17,043 nt of DNA from Methanobrevibacter sp. (GCA_009777005.1 WRMT01000019.1:1-17043), one strand, 5' to 3'. Numbered from the stretch's first letter, positions 6,931 through 14,106 are shown. Program-made: numbers and translations. The notes: generated by a model from the letters alone, not told the origin.

Positions 6931-8781
6931 TTATTTTTTATTTTTCCAAAATAATAATATAGCAGAATTAGTAACAACAAATACAGAACCTATATTATGA
7001 GCAATTGCTCCAGTAATTGGATTTAAAACTCCAAGCATTGCTAATACAACAGCTATAAAGTTAAAAATTAGTGAAAATATAATGTTCCACTTAATTTTAC
7101 TCATTGTTTTAATTGATAATCCTAATAATTGAGGAATGTTTCCTACATCATCTCCTACTAATACTATATCCGCAGCTTCAATAGCTATATCACTTCCAAT
7201 TCCACCCATTGCAATACCAACATAAGATTTTTTTAAAGCAGGAGCATCATTTACTCCATCACCTATCATAGCTACATTTTGGTTTTTTTGTTTGTAATCA
7301 TCAATTATATCCATTTTTGATTCAGGTAGAGAATTTGAAAATACTTTTTCAATAGCTAACTCTTTTCCTATATAATTTGCAGATTTTTCATTATCTCCTG
7401 TGACTAAAATAGGTTCTAATTTTTTGTTTTTAATTTGCAAAATAAGTTCCTTAGAATCAGTTCTTAACTGATCACTTAAAATAAGATATCCTGCAAATTC
7501 ACCATTGATAGACACATAAATAACAGTAGATCCATTTTTTATATACTTTGAAATAGTTTTTTCCTCTTCATCTGGAATACTTATATTGTTCTCCTTGAGT
7601 AATCTTTTATTACCTGCTAATATTATTTTATCTTTTACCTCACCAATAACCCCTTTTCCAATTTTCATTTGAAAATTTGTTACTTCTAATAGACTTTGAT
7701 TTGAAAGGTTATAGTAAAAATCCACAATTGCTTTTCCTAAAGGATGTTCTGATTTATTTTCTAGAGATGCTACAATTCTACATAGCTCATTTTTATCATA
7801 GTCATTATAAGTAATTACATCTATAAGTTCTGGTTTTCCATATGTTAAGGTTCCTGTTTTATCAAAAATTATTTTTTTCACTTCTGATAATTTTTCTAAT
7901 GCATCTCCATCTTTTATTAATATCCCATATTTTGTTAAATTTCCTATAGCTGAGACTATAGCAGTTGGTGTTGCTAAAACAAAAGCACATGGACAAAAAA
8001 CAACTAAAACAGTTACAAATCTTATTATATCTCCAGTTATCACGAATGTAGCTATTGCTAAAGTAAAAGCTATTGCAACGAACCAAGTTGTCCATTTGTC
8101 TGCTAATCTTACAATTTTTGATTTATCCACATCTGTAGATTTTACTAAAGATATCATTCGCTGAAGAGAACTATCTTTTCCTAACTTTCTAGCTTTCATG
8201 ATGAAAGATCCATATTGATTAAGGGTTCCACTGAAAACTTCATCTTTTTCTAATTTATCTACAGGTATAGGTTCCCCAGTCATAATTGATTCATCAATGG
8301 TTGATTCACCCTCCACTATTATTCCATCAACAGGAATTGTTTCTCCAGGAAAAACCTTTATTAAATCCTGTACTTTGACATTTTCAGCAGGAATAACTTT
8401 TTCTTCACCATTAGTTATTATTCTAGCAGTTCTAGGACTTAATTTTACAAGTTTTTCTATGCCTGATTTTGATTTAGCTATTGAATAATTTTCTAATGCT
8501 TCTCCAAGAACCATTATAAATGCAATTTCTCCAGCTGCGAATATTTCTCCAATAATTAAGGATGCAATTAATGCAATCGATACTAAAACACCTGCTTTTA
8601 TATCAAATCTTGTTATTAATCCTTTTAGTGCATTTATAATTATCGGAAACCCACATAAAATTACTGCAATCCAAGCCAAATCAAACATTAATATTTTTAT
8701 CTGAAAAAAGCTTAATATTAATACTATTAATGATACAATCAGTCGAAACTTATCATCAAGTATTAAATTCCTTAGTCTCAT
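6931..8781 (-). CDS. heavy-metal-translocating P1B-type ATPase
   Basis: This 616-residue integral membrane pump moves a transition-metal ion across the membrane at the cost of ATP. Visible elements are the actuator motif MTGEP (167-171), the membrane metal site CPC (263-265) in FCPCAFVLATPTA, the phosphorylated Asp307 in DKTGT, the nucleotide-site motif EHPLGKA (H346-P347), TGDN (461-464), the hinge motif GDGVNDAP (507-514) and a last helix with HNIGSVFVVTNS (595-606). The start ATG has the Shine-Dalgarno GAGGG, spacer about 5. There is no N-terminal CxxC metal-binding domain: the protein opens directly with membrane helices. LATPTA after CPC recalls the copper group, whereas the last helix with HN-GS recalls the zinc/cadmium/cobalt groups, so the ion cannot be stated. 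Its place between cbiN and cbiO suggests Co or Ni, as inference only. Confidence 0.92.
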   Translation of the reverse strand: MRLRNLILDDKFRLIVSLIVLILSFFQIKILMFDLAWIAVILCGFPIIINALKGLITRFDIKAGVLVSIALIASLIIGEIFAAGEIAFIMVLGEALENYSIAKSKSGIEKLVKLSPRTARIITNGEEKVIPAENVKVQDLIKVFPGETIPVDGIIVEGESTIDESIMTGEPIPVDKLEKDEVFSGTLNQYGSFIMKARKLGKDSSLQRMISLVKSTDVDKSKIVRLADKWTTWFVAIAFTLAIATFVITGDIIRFVTVLVVFCPCAFVLATPTAIVSAIGNLTKYGILIKDGDALEKLSEVKKIIFDKTGTLTYGKPELIDVITYNDYDKNELCRIVASLENKSEHPLGKAIVDFYYNLSNQSLLEVTNFQMKIGKGVIGEVKDKIILAGNKRLLKENNISIPDEEEKTISKYIKNGSTVIYVSINGEFAGYLILSDQLRTDSKELILQIKNKKLEPILVTGDNEKSANYIGKELAIEKVFSNSLPESKMDIIDDYKQKNQNVAMIGDGVNDAPALKKSYVGIAMGGIGSDIAIEAADIVLVGDDVGNIPQLLGLSIKTMSKIKWNIIFSLIFNFIAVVLAMLGVLNPITGAIAHNIGSVFVVTNSAILLFWKNKK

Positions 8782-9212
8782 TTTTACCCTCGTTTAATTT
8801 TCTTAGTGTAGTAATGTCCAGATGATTATATGATACTTAATCAACGAACTTTAATTAATCTATTAATTAATGAATAAAAAATACATATTCTCTATTAAAA
8901 ATATTTACTTAATAATACTATTTTCATTTTGATTTATATGTAAGTATTACTCTTATGATGTTAAGACCTATTTAAAAAAATTTTAAAAATGTAAATAAAT
9001 ATAAAAAATTTAAAATTATAAAAAATATGAAAAATTTTAAAAATTTAATTATAAAAAAAATATTAAAATTTAAAAATTATTAAAATTTAAAAATTTAAAA
9101 TTATAAAAATTTAATAATAAAAAATTAAAAAAATAAAAAATTATTAAAAATTATAAAAAATATGAAAAATTTAAAAATAAATAATGCTTAAAAAGAATTT
9201 GTTTATTTATTA
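8782..9212. other. gene-free spacer where cbiQ would be expected
   Basis: Between the ATPase start and the cbiN stop there are 431 bases with no credible open frame on either strand. The half next to the ATPase (8782-8968) has mixed composition and must carry the ATPase promoter; it includes TTAATTAATCTATTAATTAA (8851-8870), two TTAATTAA palindromes about four bases apart. The half next to cbiN is the A/T-only tract listed separately. No CbiQ motif is seen. Confidence 0.6.
8969..9184. other. 216-base tract with three G and no C on the plus strand
   Basis: From 8969 to 9184 the only non-A/T bases that I can find are G at 8991, 9029 and 9164. A block beginning AAATTATAAAAAATATGAAA occurs near 9013 and again near 9148, showing internal duplication. 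On the minus strand, downstream of cbiN, it offers many T runs and so would act as a strong terminator region for the cbiMN transcript. Confidence 0.8.
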
Positions 9213-9506
9213 TTATTTTTCATATTTTGATTGTGCTCTCCAATAGCCAAAGAAATATCCTATTATAAGTGCTCCTATAGCTGCTTGAACTGCAAACAAC
9301 AAACTTTCTATTTCACCACTTGGAGGTTCCCAAAATGAGGAAAACCATGGCTCATAACCAGTTTCTTCAACAGCTTCACTAGCGGCACCATCTGAACCAC
9401 TAAAATAACCTTCTTCTTCTCCAAAGCCAGAATACATTACCATTGGAACTATAGCTATAATAACTACTAGAACTAGTAAAATTATATTTTGATTCATTTT
9501 ATTCAT
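9213..9506 (-). CDS. cbiN: cobalt transport protein CbiN
   Basis: CbiN is the small two-helix subunit that helps load metal into CbiM. The product has an N-terminal membrane helix (NIILLVLVVIIAIVPMVMYS), an external acidic Gly/Ser/Glu loop with FGEEEGYFSGSDG and YEPWFSSFWEPPSGEIE, and a C-terminal helix followed by a short basic cytoplasmic tail (GYWRAQSKYEK). All are standard for the family, which is 90 to 100 residues. The start is ambiguous. ATG at 9504-9506 gives 97 residues and TTG at 9513-9515 gives 100; the AGGA near 9520 is rather close to the TTG and rather far from the ATG. The gene begins 12 to 22 bases after the cbiM stop, so the two are cotranscribed. Confidence 0.9.
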   Translation of the reverse strand: MNKMNQNIILLVLVVIIAIVPMVMYSGFGEEEGYFSGSDGAASEAVEETGYEPWFSSFWEPPSGEIESLLFAVQAAIGALIIGYFFGYWRAQSKYEK

Positions 9507-9528
9507 AATTATCAAAATCCTGATATTT

Positions 9529-10218
9529 TTAGCTATTTACTGTATTATCTTCTTCTACAGTTTTTGTTTTAAAAACTTTAAGTTTTTCAAGTAATTTTGG
9601 TTTTAAACTTGTAAGACCATTCCAAATTACTACTGTTAGTAATCCTTCAGCTATTGCAAGTGGTATTTGAGTTATAGCAAATATTCCTAAAAACAAAGTA
9701 AGAGCCGAAGTAAATGTTGGTTGTGGGAAAGCTAAAGCTAGTTGGAATGCAGTTACCACATAAGTTAAAAGATTAGCAAAAAATGCAGCGAAAAAAATAG
9801 CTATGGTTGAAGATATACTTGTTTTTAAAAACATTTTATAAATTAAATAAGCTACAGCTGGACCAACAATACCCATTGAAAAAACATTAGCACCTAAAGT
9901 AGTAATGCCTCCATGAGCCAGAAGAATAGCTTGGAAAACTAAAACAATTGTAGCTAAAACAGCAGCTACAGCAGGACCAAATAAAACTGCACCAAGACCA
10001 TTTCCTGTTGGATGGGAACAACTACCTGTAACAGAAGGTAACTTCAAAGAAGAAATTACAAACATAAATGCTCCACTAACAGCTAACAACGACTTAGACT
10101 CAGGAACTTCTTCAACAATTTTCTTAATCTTCATAACCCCATAAATAACTACAGGGATTGAAAGAACATACCAAAAAACACACCAATACCAAGGTAGAAA
10201 ACCTTCCATAATATGCAA
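9529..10218 (-). CDS. cbiM: cobalt/nickel-binding transport protein CbiM
   Basis: CbiM is the substrate-binding membrane subunit of the Co2+/Ni2+ energy-coupling-factor transporter. In the known structure of a relative the metal is held by the N-terminal amine of Met1, by His2 and by a downstream His. I therefore choose the TTG at 10216-10218, which gives the family N-terminus MHIMEGFLP (229 residues) and has a GGAGAT Shine-Dalgarno (10226-10231) upstream. The ATG at 10233 would add five residues and bury the ligand. The other ligand is probably His69 in GSCSHPTGNG. The conserved AHGGITTLGANVFSMG follows, and about seven membrane helices are seen. It forms an operon with cbiN. The exact ion is not determined by sequence; Co2+ is the default for the CbiMN pair. 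Confidence 0.93.
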   Translation of the reverse strand: MHIMEGFLPWYWCVFWYVLSIPVVIYGVMKIKKIVEEVPESKSLLAVSGAFMFVISSLKLPSVTGSCSHPTGNGLGAVLFGPAVAAVLATIVLVFQAILLAHGGITTLGANVFSMGIVGPAVAYLIYKMFLKTSISSTIAIFFAAFFANLLTYVVTAFQLALAFPQPTFTSALTLFLGIFAITQIPLAIAEGLLTVVIWNGLTSLKPKLLEKLKVFKTKTVEEDNTVNS

Positions 10219-10263
10219 ACATAACATCTCCATTGTAAATAAATTAAGTATATTTTATTTTTT

Positions 10264-10279
10264 TTCAAGTAAACTTGAA
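10264..10279. promoter_or_regulatory. cbiM: palindromic operator candidate in the cbiMN promoter
   Basis: TTCAAG-TAAA-CTTGAA is a perfect 6-4-6 dyad about 46 bases before the cbiM start. On the minus strand a TATA-like TTTATAAA (10290-10297) lies just upstream, so transcription should begin at about 10262. The dyad would then sit between TATA box and start site, the position of a classical archaeal repressor site. The regulator is unknown; the dyad does not match the long NikR palindrome. Confidence 0.5.
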
Positions 10280-10556
10280 TATATTATTTTTTATAAATTA
10301 GATATATATAAGTTTTTGGTCCATCACAGATTAAAAAAATAAAAATAAGAAATATAATAATTATAAATATCTTAAAAAAATAAAAAAATAATTATATATA
10401 GATATTTTAGAATAAAATAAGATTTATAATGTTTAAAAGAAAAAAAATTATTAGTTAAATTTTTAAAAAAAAATAGATGATTTAAACCTAATGAATGAAA
10501 ATTATCTATTATATTAAAACCCGATTTTAATCAATAGCTATTAATAGGTTAAAAAA
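10280..10556. other. divergent spacer between cbiM and the FAH-family gene
   Basis: With the dyad just to its left, the gap between the two divergent genes is 338 bases. The left side carries the cbiM promoter. The right side (10440-10556) carries the promoter of the plus-strand gene, with a TATA-like TTATATTA near 10509 and the palindrome AATAGCTATT at 10533-10542. The middle (10320-10440) is AT-rich with no feature that I can support. Confidence 0.45.
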
Positions 10557-11339
10557 ATGAAATTTTTAAGATTTTATTATAAAGATAAAATAAAAACTGG
10601 TTACTTTGATGGTAAAAAGGTTATTGAATTAGATGATTCAATAGAAAAAGTATTAAATTCATGGGATGGTGGAAAATATCTTGAAAATAAGATGAAAAAT
10701 AGCTATTCACTTGAAAATATTAGCTTTACACCGCCAATAATTCCATCAAAGATTGTTTGTATTGGATTGAATTATAAAGACCATGCAAATGAACTTCAAA
10801 TGGAAATTCCAGATGAACCAAAGCTATTTTTAAAACCTCCAAGTGCAGTTATTGGACACAACGAAATCATTAGCTATCCTCCATCTTCAAATGAAGTGGA
10901 TTATGAAGGAGAATTAGCTATTGTAATGAGGAAAAGTGGAAAAAACTTGAGTTTTGAAGAAGTTAATGAATATATTGGAGGATATACAATTTTAAATGAT
11001 GTTACTGCACGAGACCTTCAAAGAAAAGATGAGCAATGGACAAGAGCTAAAAGTTTTGATACTTTTGCTCCTATAGGACCATTTATTCAAACAGAAATGA
11101 ATCCAAACAGGCAAAATATTTCTTTAAAAGTCAATGGAAAAATAAAACAAAGATCTAACACAAAAAATATGATTTTTACAGTAGAAGAGCTTGTTGAATT
11201 TATATCAAATATTATGACTTTAAACCCAGGAGACATAATAGCTACTGGAACTCCTTCAGGAGTAGGGGAAATGAAATCAGGAGATATTGTTGAGGTAGCT
11301 ATTGAGGATATTGGAATTCTTAAAAATAAAATTGTGTGA
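10557..11339 (+). CDS. fumarylacetoacetate hydrolase family protein
   Basis: The 260-residue product belongs to the FAH fold, a metal-dependent group acting on C-C bonds next to carbonyls: acylpyruvases, oxaloacetate decarboxylases, and hydrolases or isomerases of aromatic breakdown. Residues 1-55 are a short N-terminal domain. The catalytic part starts KIVCIGLNYKDHANEL (65-80). Metal ligands are E117 and E119 in DYEGELAIV and D148 in NDVTARDLQ. K165 in RAKSFDTFAPIGP and the loop ATGTPSGVG (229-237) are also conserved. Length and motifs match the bacterial and archaeal single-domain group (YcgM/FAHD1-like) rather than eukaryotic FAH. A methanogen has no obvious tyrosine breakdown, so acylpyruvate or oxaloacetate metabolism is more likely; substrate undecided. 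The ATG start has AGGTT about 8 bases upstream. It is probably monocistronic. Confidence 0.92.
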   Translation: MKFLRFYYKDKIKTGYFDGKKVIELDDSIEKVLNSWDGGKYLENKMKNSYSLENISFTPPIIPSKIVCIGLNYKDHANELQMEIPDEPKLFLKPPSAVIGHNEIISYPPSSNEVDYEGELAIVMRKSGKNLSFEEVNEYIGGYTILNDVTARDLQRKDEQWTRAKSFDTFAPIGPFIQTEMNPNRQNISLKVNGKIKQRSNTKNMIFTVEELVEFISNIMTLNPGDIIATGTPSGVGEMKSGDIVEVAIEDIGILKNKIV

Positions 11340-11356
11340 AAATTATGATTGTTTGC

Positions 11357-11363
11357 TTTTTTT
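11357..11363 (+). terminator. oligo-T terminator of the FAH-family gene
   Basis: Seven T follow the stop codon by about 17 bases on the coding strand, then further T-rich sequence. Confidence 0.5.
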
Positions 11364-11828
11364 AAAATCTTTTAAAGTCGTTTAAATAGTTATTATCATT
11401 AATCTAAAAAAAAAAAAAAAAAAAAGTCTAAACTCTACTAAAATTAATATTTGGGAATTATTTCCATGATTATTCAAACTCTTAAATAATAGCTATTAGT
11501 TTTTTTCTTTAAATCCTTTTAATTATTGATAAACATCCAGAAAAATAAAAAAAAAGAATGGGAAAATTTTTAATTAACATTAAAGTCTTTAATTTTATAT
11601 TAGCTCTTTACAATGATTTATATGAACAATAATGGATTAATTGATAATGTATTGAAAATAAATGAAATTCAAAAATAAAAAGCTATTTATCTTTAATATT
11701 AATTTTCGAATTTATTAATATATTAAGAATAATTTTATTATATATTAAGAATAATAATATATTGCATATGATACTTTATGATTATAAAATCATTACTTTA
11801 TTAATAATTATTATAGTTGGTTGTTTTG
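11364..11828. other. gene-free spacer with A20 homopolymer and promoter elements
   Basis: It holds an A20 run (11406-11425), the palindrome AATAGCTATT (11488-11497), a direct repeat ATATTAAGAATAAT seen twice about 22 bases apart near 11720 and 11742, and a dyad over a TATA-like box (listed separately). No open frame of note is seen. Confidence 0.55.
11778..11793 (+). promoter_or_regulatory. dyad overlapping a TATA-like box
   Basis: ATGATT-ATAA-AATCAT is a perfect 6-4-6 palindrome whose middle forms TTATAAAA (11783-11790). The downstream gene starts at 11829, so a TATA box here predicts transcription from about 11812 with a short leader. A protein bound to the dyad would block the TATA-binding protein, so this is a plausible repressor operator. 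The regulator is unknown. Confidence 0.4.
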
Positions 11829-12353
11829 ATGAATAAGAAAGATATTGGTTTGTTCATTTGGAGAGTGAGTTATTCTCATGTTATTGCATATTTTATTGCA
11901 GGAATATTTGCTGTTGGAGTAATGGGTTATCAAGAACACTTTTTATCTGAGGCTTTATCGTTTATGCTTCCTGTTAATTCTGCAATTGTAGCCCTTGGAC
12001 CAGGTCTGCAAATTTTTAGAGGTGTATTTTTATCTCTAGTACTACTTCCTTTGAAAAATACATTTACTGAGGAAAAAAATGGTTTTGCTAAATTAGGACT
12101 ATTGATTTTAGGATTATCACTATTTTTTACAATAGGTCCTACTCAAGGTTCTTTTGATGGGTTCATTTATACGAATATCCCCTTTATGTATCAAATTCTA
12201 GGATATCCAGAAGCTTTTTTATATACTTTAGTATTAATCTCTATATTATGGTTTTCATACAAAAAGCAAGAAAAAATATTAGACATAATTGCCATATTTG
12301 CAGTGATTATTATCTGCACATTAAGCATTATGGGATATCTTTTCGCTATTTAG
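11829..12353 (+). CDS. six-helix membrane protein of unknown function
   Basis: I choose the ATG at 11829 (174 residues, MNKKDIGLFIWRVSYSH). The frame is open back to a TTG at 11817, but the only ribosome-binding-like sequence, GGTTG, lies between the two and favours the ATG. About six membrane segments are visible, including SHVIAYFIAGIFAVGVMGY near the N-terminus, FRGVFLSLVLLPL, LGLLILGLSLFFTIGP and two at the C-terminus. Conserved-looking polar spots are the intramembrane His in SHVIAYF, GPGLQIFRG in the middle and GPTQGSFDGFIYTNIP in a loop. No transporter or enzyme family is recognised. It stands alone between regulatory spacers, and its promoter carries a dyad over the TATA box, suggesting controlled expression. 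Confidence 0.8.
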   Translation: MNKKDIGLFIWRVSYSHVIAYFIAGIFAVGVMGYQEHFLSEALSFMLPVNSAIVALGPGLQIFRGVFLSLVLLPLKNTFTEEKNGFAKLGLLILGLSLFFTIGPTQGSFDGFIYTNIPFMYQILGYPEAFLYTLVLISILWFSYKKQEKILDIIAIFAVIIICTLSIMGYLFAI

Positions 12354-12489
12354 CTAATGATATTTTTTATATTTTCTAATTTTACATCTTTATTTTAATT
12401 TTTTAAGCTAAGTTGTTTTTAAACCATTTTCATTCCCAAAAATAGTATTTCATTATCCTTGTTAAATTATTCAAACAGATAATAGTCAA

Positions 12490-12642
12490 ATCAGGTTTAA
12501 ATAGCTATTACTTAAACTAAAATAACAACCAAATCATGGTTTAAAAAGCTATTATTAAAACTAAAATAACAACCAAATCATGGTTTAAAAAGCTATTATT
12601 AAAACTAAAATAACAACCAAATCATGGTTTAAATAGCTATTA
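12490..12642. repeat. 44-base tandem repeat array at the 3' end of the minus-strand hydrolase gene
   Basis: A unit beginning CTAAAATAACAACCAAATCA starts at 12517, 12561 and 12605, exactly 44 bases apart. Units 1 and 2 are identical; a partial unit precedes (TCAGGTTTAAATAGCTATTA near 12491) and the last unit ends in the same variant (TTTAAATAGCTATTACTTAA). The array touches the stop codon of the gene on the minus strand (12640-12642), so it would be transcribed in its 3' end. Each unit carries AGCTATT; the outer copies form the full palindrome AATAGCTATT. Confidence 0.92.
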
Positions 12643-13641
12643 CTTAAGCGTAATTTGACCTATATACTTTTTATAAGGAATTTTTGGTAGTGAACTTTCT
12701 TTTATTTTAATTCCTTCAAAGATTATATTGTCCGCCTTATTATTTTTTTTTCCAACATACTTTCCATTATCATTACTTGCCCAAATTTTCACACTAGTTG
12801 TTTTATCCATTTTTTTAACATCATAGCTGATTATATTTCTTCTATTCACTCCCCATTTATCAGTAGCTGCAAGGTAAATAGCAGCATCCACTAAACTAGA
12901 TTTATTAACTGTAAATACTCCTTTTCTATAATATGAAGGACTATTAGGAACACTTATATATTCTCCTTCTTTCATTTTAAAGGTCGTTTTCTTTTTTCGA
13001 CCATTATTATATATTGCCAATCCAACATTTCCTTCTGGGCTTTTAATAATAAAATGACCTATTCTTAATTTTTTCAAAGTATTAAGAGCAGTATTCATGT
13101 TAGTGTTTGTTATTTTCCCTTTAGAAGCTATTTTACCTCCTAAATCTTCAAGATATCTGTTTAAATGTGGAATATCTGCTCCTCCAGTCCCAATGAACCA
13201 ACCATCTTTTAATACCAAAGTATGGAAAAAATATCCATTCGTCAATTTATATTCTTTAACTGCCTCTATGCCATATAATTTTACCTTTTTTATGTACAAA
13301 TCTGCAGAATAAGTTGCATCCCTCCTATAAGCATAAGCAAAAGAGTTATTCTTACCTTGCAAAACAACAGAACAACATCCAGAAGTTAATTTACTTTTAT
13401 CATTTTTTAAATTCTTATTTACTATTTTTGAAACTTCAAAACTGTTGTATTTATTATTTGAGTCAATACCAGATAGGTTTAGATTATTTTTGTTGAGAGT
13501 ACTGAGAATGGACTTATTGTAACAAGTGTCTTTAGTCAAATCTACACTAGCTACTGAAGTGTTTATGAAAGATAATATAAAAATCAAGAAAATACATAAA
13601 ATAAAGACTTTAAAAAGGTTTTTTGATTTTTTAATGAAAAT
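12640..13641 (-). CDS. secreted Cys-Cys protein, probable Ntn-hydrolase-like (paralogue A)
   Basis: It is a close paralogue of the gene at 14163. A signal peptide (ILCIFLIFILSFINTSVAS) is followed by a variable stretch of about 55 residues, then SGCCSVVLQ and RRDATYSADL. The second Cys is 16 residues before the first Arg of RRD, the spacing of catalytic Cys and Arg in bile-salt-hydrolase/penicillin-acylase type Ntn hydrolases, and a prosegment ending in Gly-Cys fits autocatalytic release. Later blocks shared with the paralogue are HFIIKSPEGNVGLAIYNNG, GEYISVPNSPSYYR, TDKWGVNRRNII and VKIWASNDNGKY. Canonical starts give only a TTG at 13587, which would halve the signal peptide. The frame is open upstream to an ATT at 13639-13641 with GGAGG (13647-13651) 5 bases before it, giving 333 residues, exactly the paralogue's length. 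The only nearby ATG (13644-13646) is out of frame. So an ATT start or a one-base frameshift is possible. The function is inferred, not shown. Confidence 0.7.
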   Translation of the reverse strand: MFIKKSKNLFKVFILCIFLIFILSFINTSVASVDLTKDTCYNKSILSTLNKNNLNLSGIDSNNKYNSFEVSKIVNKNLKNDKSKLTSGCCSVVLQGKNNSFAYAYRRDATYSADLYIKKVKLYGIEAVKEYKLTNGYFFHTLVLKDGWFIGTGGADIPHLNRYLEDLGGKIASKGKITNTNMNTALNTLKKLRIGHFIIKSPEGNVGLAIYNNGRKKKTTFKMKEGEYISVPNSPSYYRKGVFTVNKSSLVDAAIYLAATDKWGVNRRNIISYDVKKMDKTTSVKIWASNDNGKYVGKKNNKADNIIFEGIKIKESSLPKIPYKKYIGQITLK

Positions 13642-13814
13642 AACATCCTCCGTTTAAACACTAAAATAATTCAATGTATTAAAAAAATTAATTTATTTTT
13701 AAAATTTAAGTTTTTTTAAATACATATTCATGATTATATATAATATATTATATTGAAGATAAGCATATATATAATTTCTGCAAAAAATTACTTTACATTA
13801 AGCAAAATTTCATC

Positions 13815-13833
13815 AGAGCTAAATTTTTGACAC
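13815..13833. repeat. solo copy of a terminal-repeat-like motif
   Basis: AGAGCTAAATTTTTGACAC matches AGAGGCAAATTTTTGACAC at 16659-16677 in 17 of 19 positions. The latter belongs to the inverted-repeat element near the window end, so this may be a leftover end of the same element family. Confidence 0.5.
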
Positions 13834-14096
13834 CTACAATTATATACAAATTTTTTAAAATATAATAGCTAATTATTTTATTAAAATGGAACAATGGATA
13901 TCCTTATATAAAAGATATGTCCAATCATGACATAGCGATAATTGTGTATAAAAAAGCTTAAAATTTTAAAATAAATTAATTTTTTTAAATGTGAGAACAT
14001 TGCACAATTTTATTAGATAAACAAAATTTAAGAATTTTTATTTATAATTGAACAAAATTTAATATATTTGATTTTTTTTAATAATTTAATTTTTTA

Positions 14097-14106
14097 TTTA
14101 TATAAA
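14097..14106 (+). promoter_or_regulatory. TATA box of the plus-strand hydrolase gene
   Basis: TTTATATAAA lies 57 bases before the GTG start. Transcription would begin near 14131, leaving a leader of about 32 bases. A 9-base inverted-repeat arm (14122-14130) abuts the predicted start. Confidence 0.5.

Noticed and set aside
7862..8095. 77-residue ORF inside the P-type ATPase on the same strand
   Set aside because: It is a shifted frame of the ATPase gene, rich in Cys, Asn and Ser, with no family resemblance. The main frame has all motifs.
8782..9212. A frameshifted or decayed cbiQ in this gap
   Set aside because: Neither strand shows any trace of CbiQ motifs. The composition is nearly pure A/T, so decay cannot be shown from this sequence.
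11406..11425. A20 run as an encoded poly-A tail from retroposition
   Set aside because: There is no target duplication or reverse-transcriptase-related sequence; similar runs follow other genes in this genome.
12490..12642. Possible CRISPR array
   Set aside because: The 44-base units are direct tandem repeats without unique spacers, and no cas gene is near.
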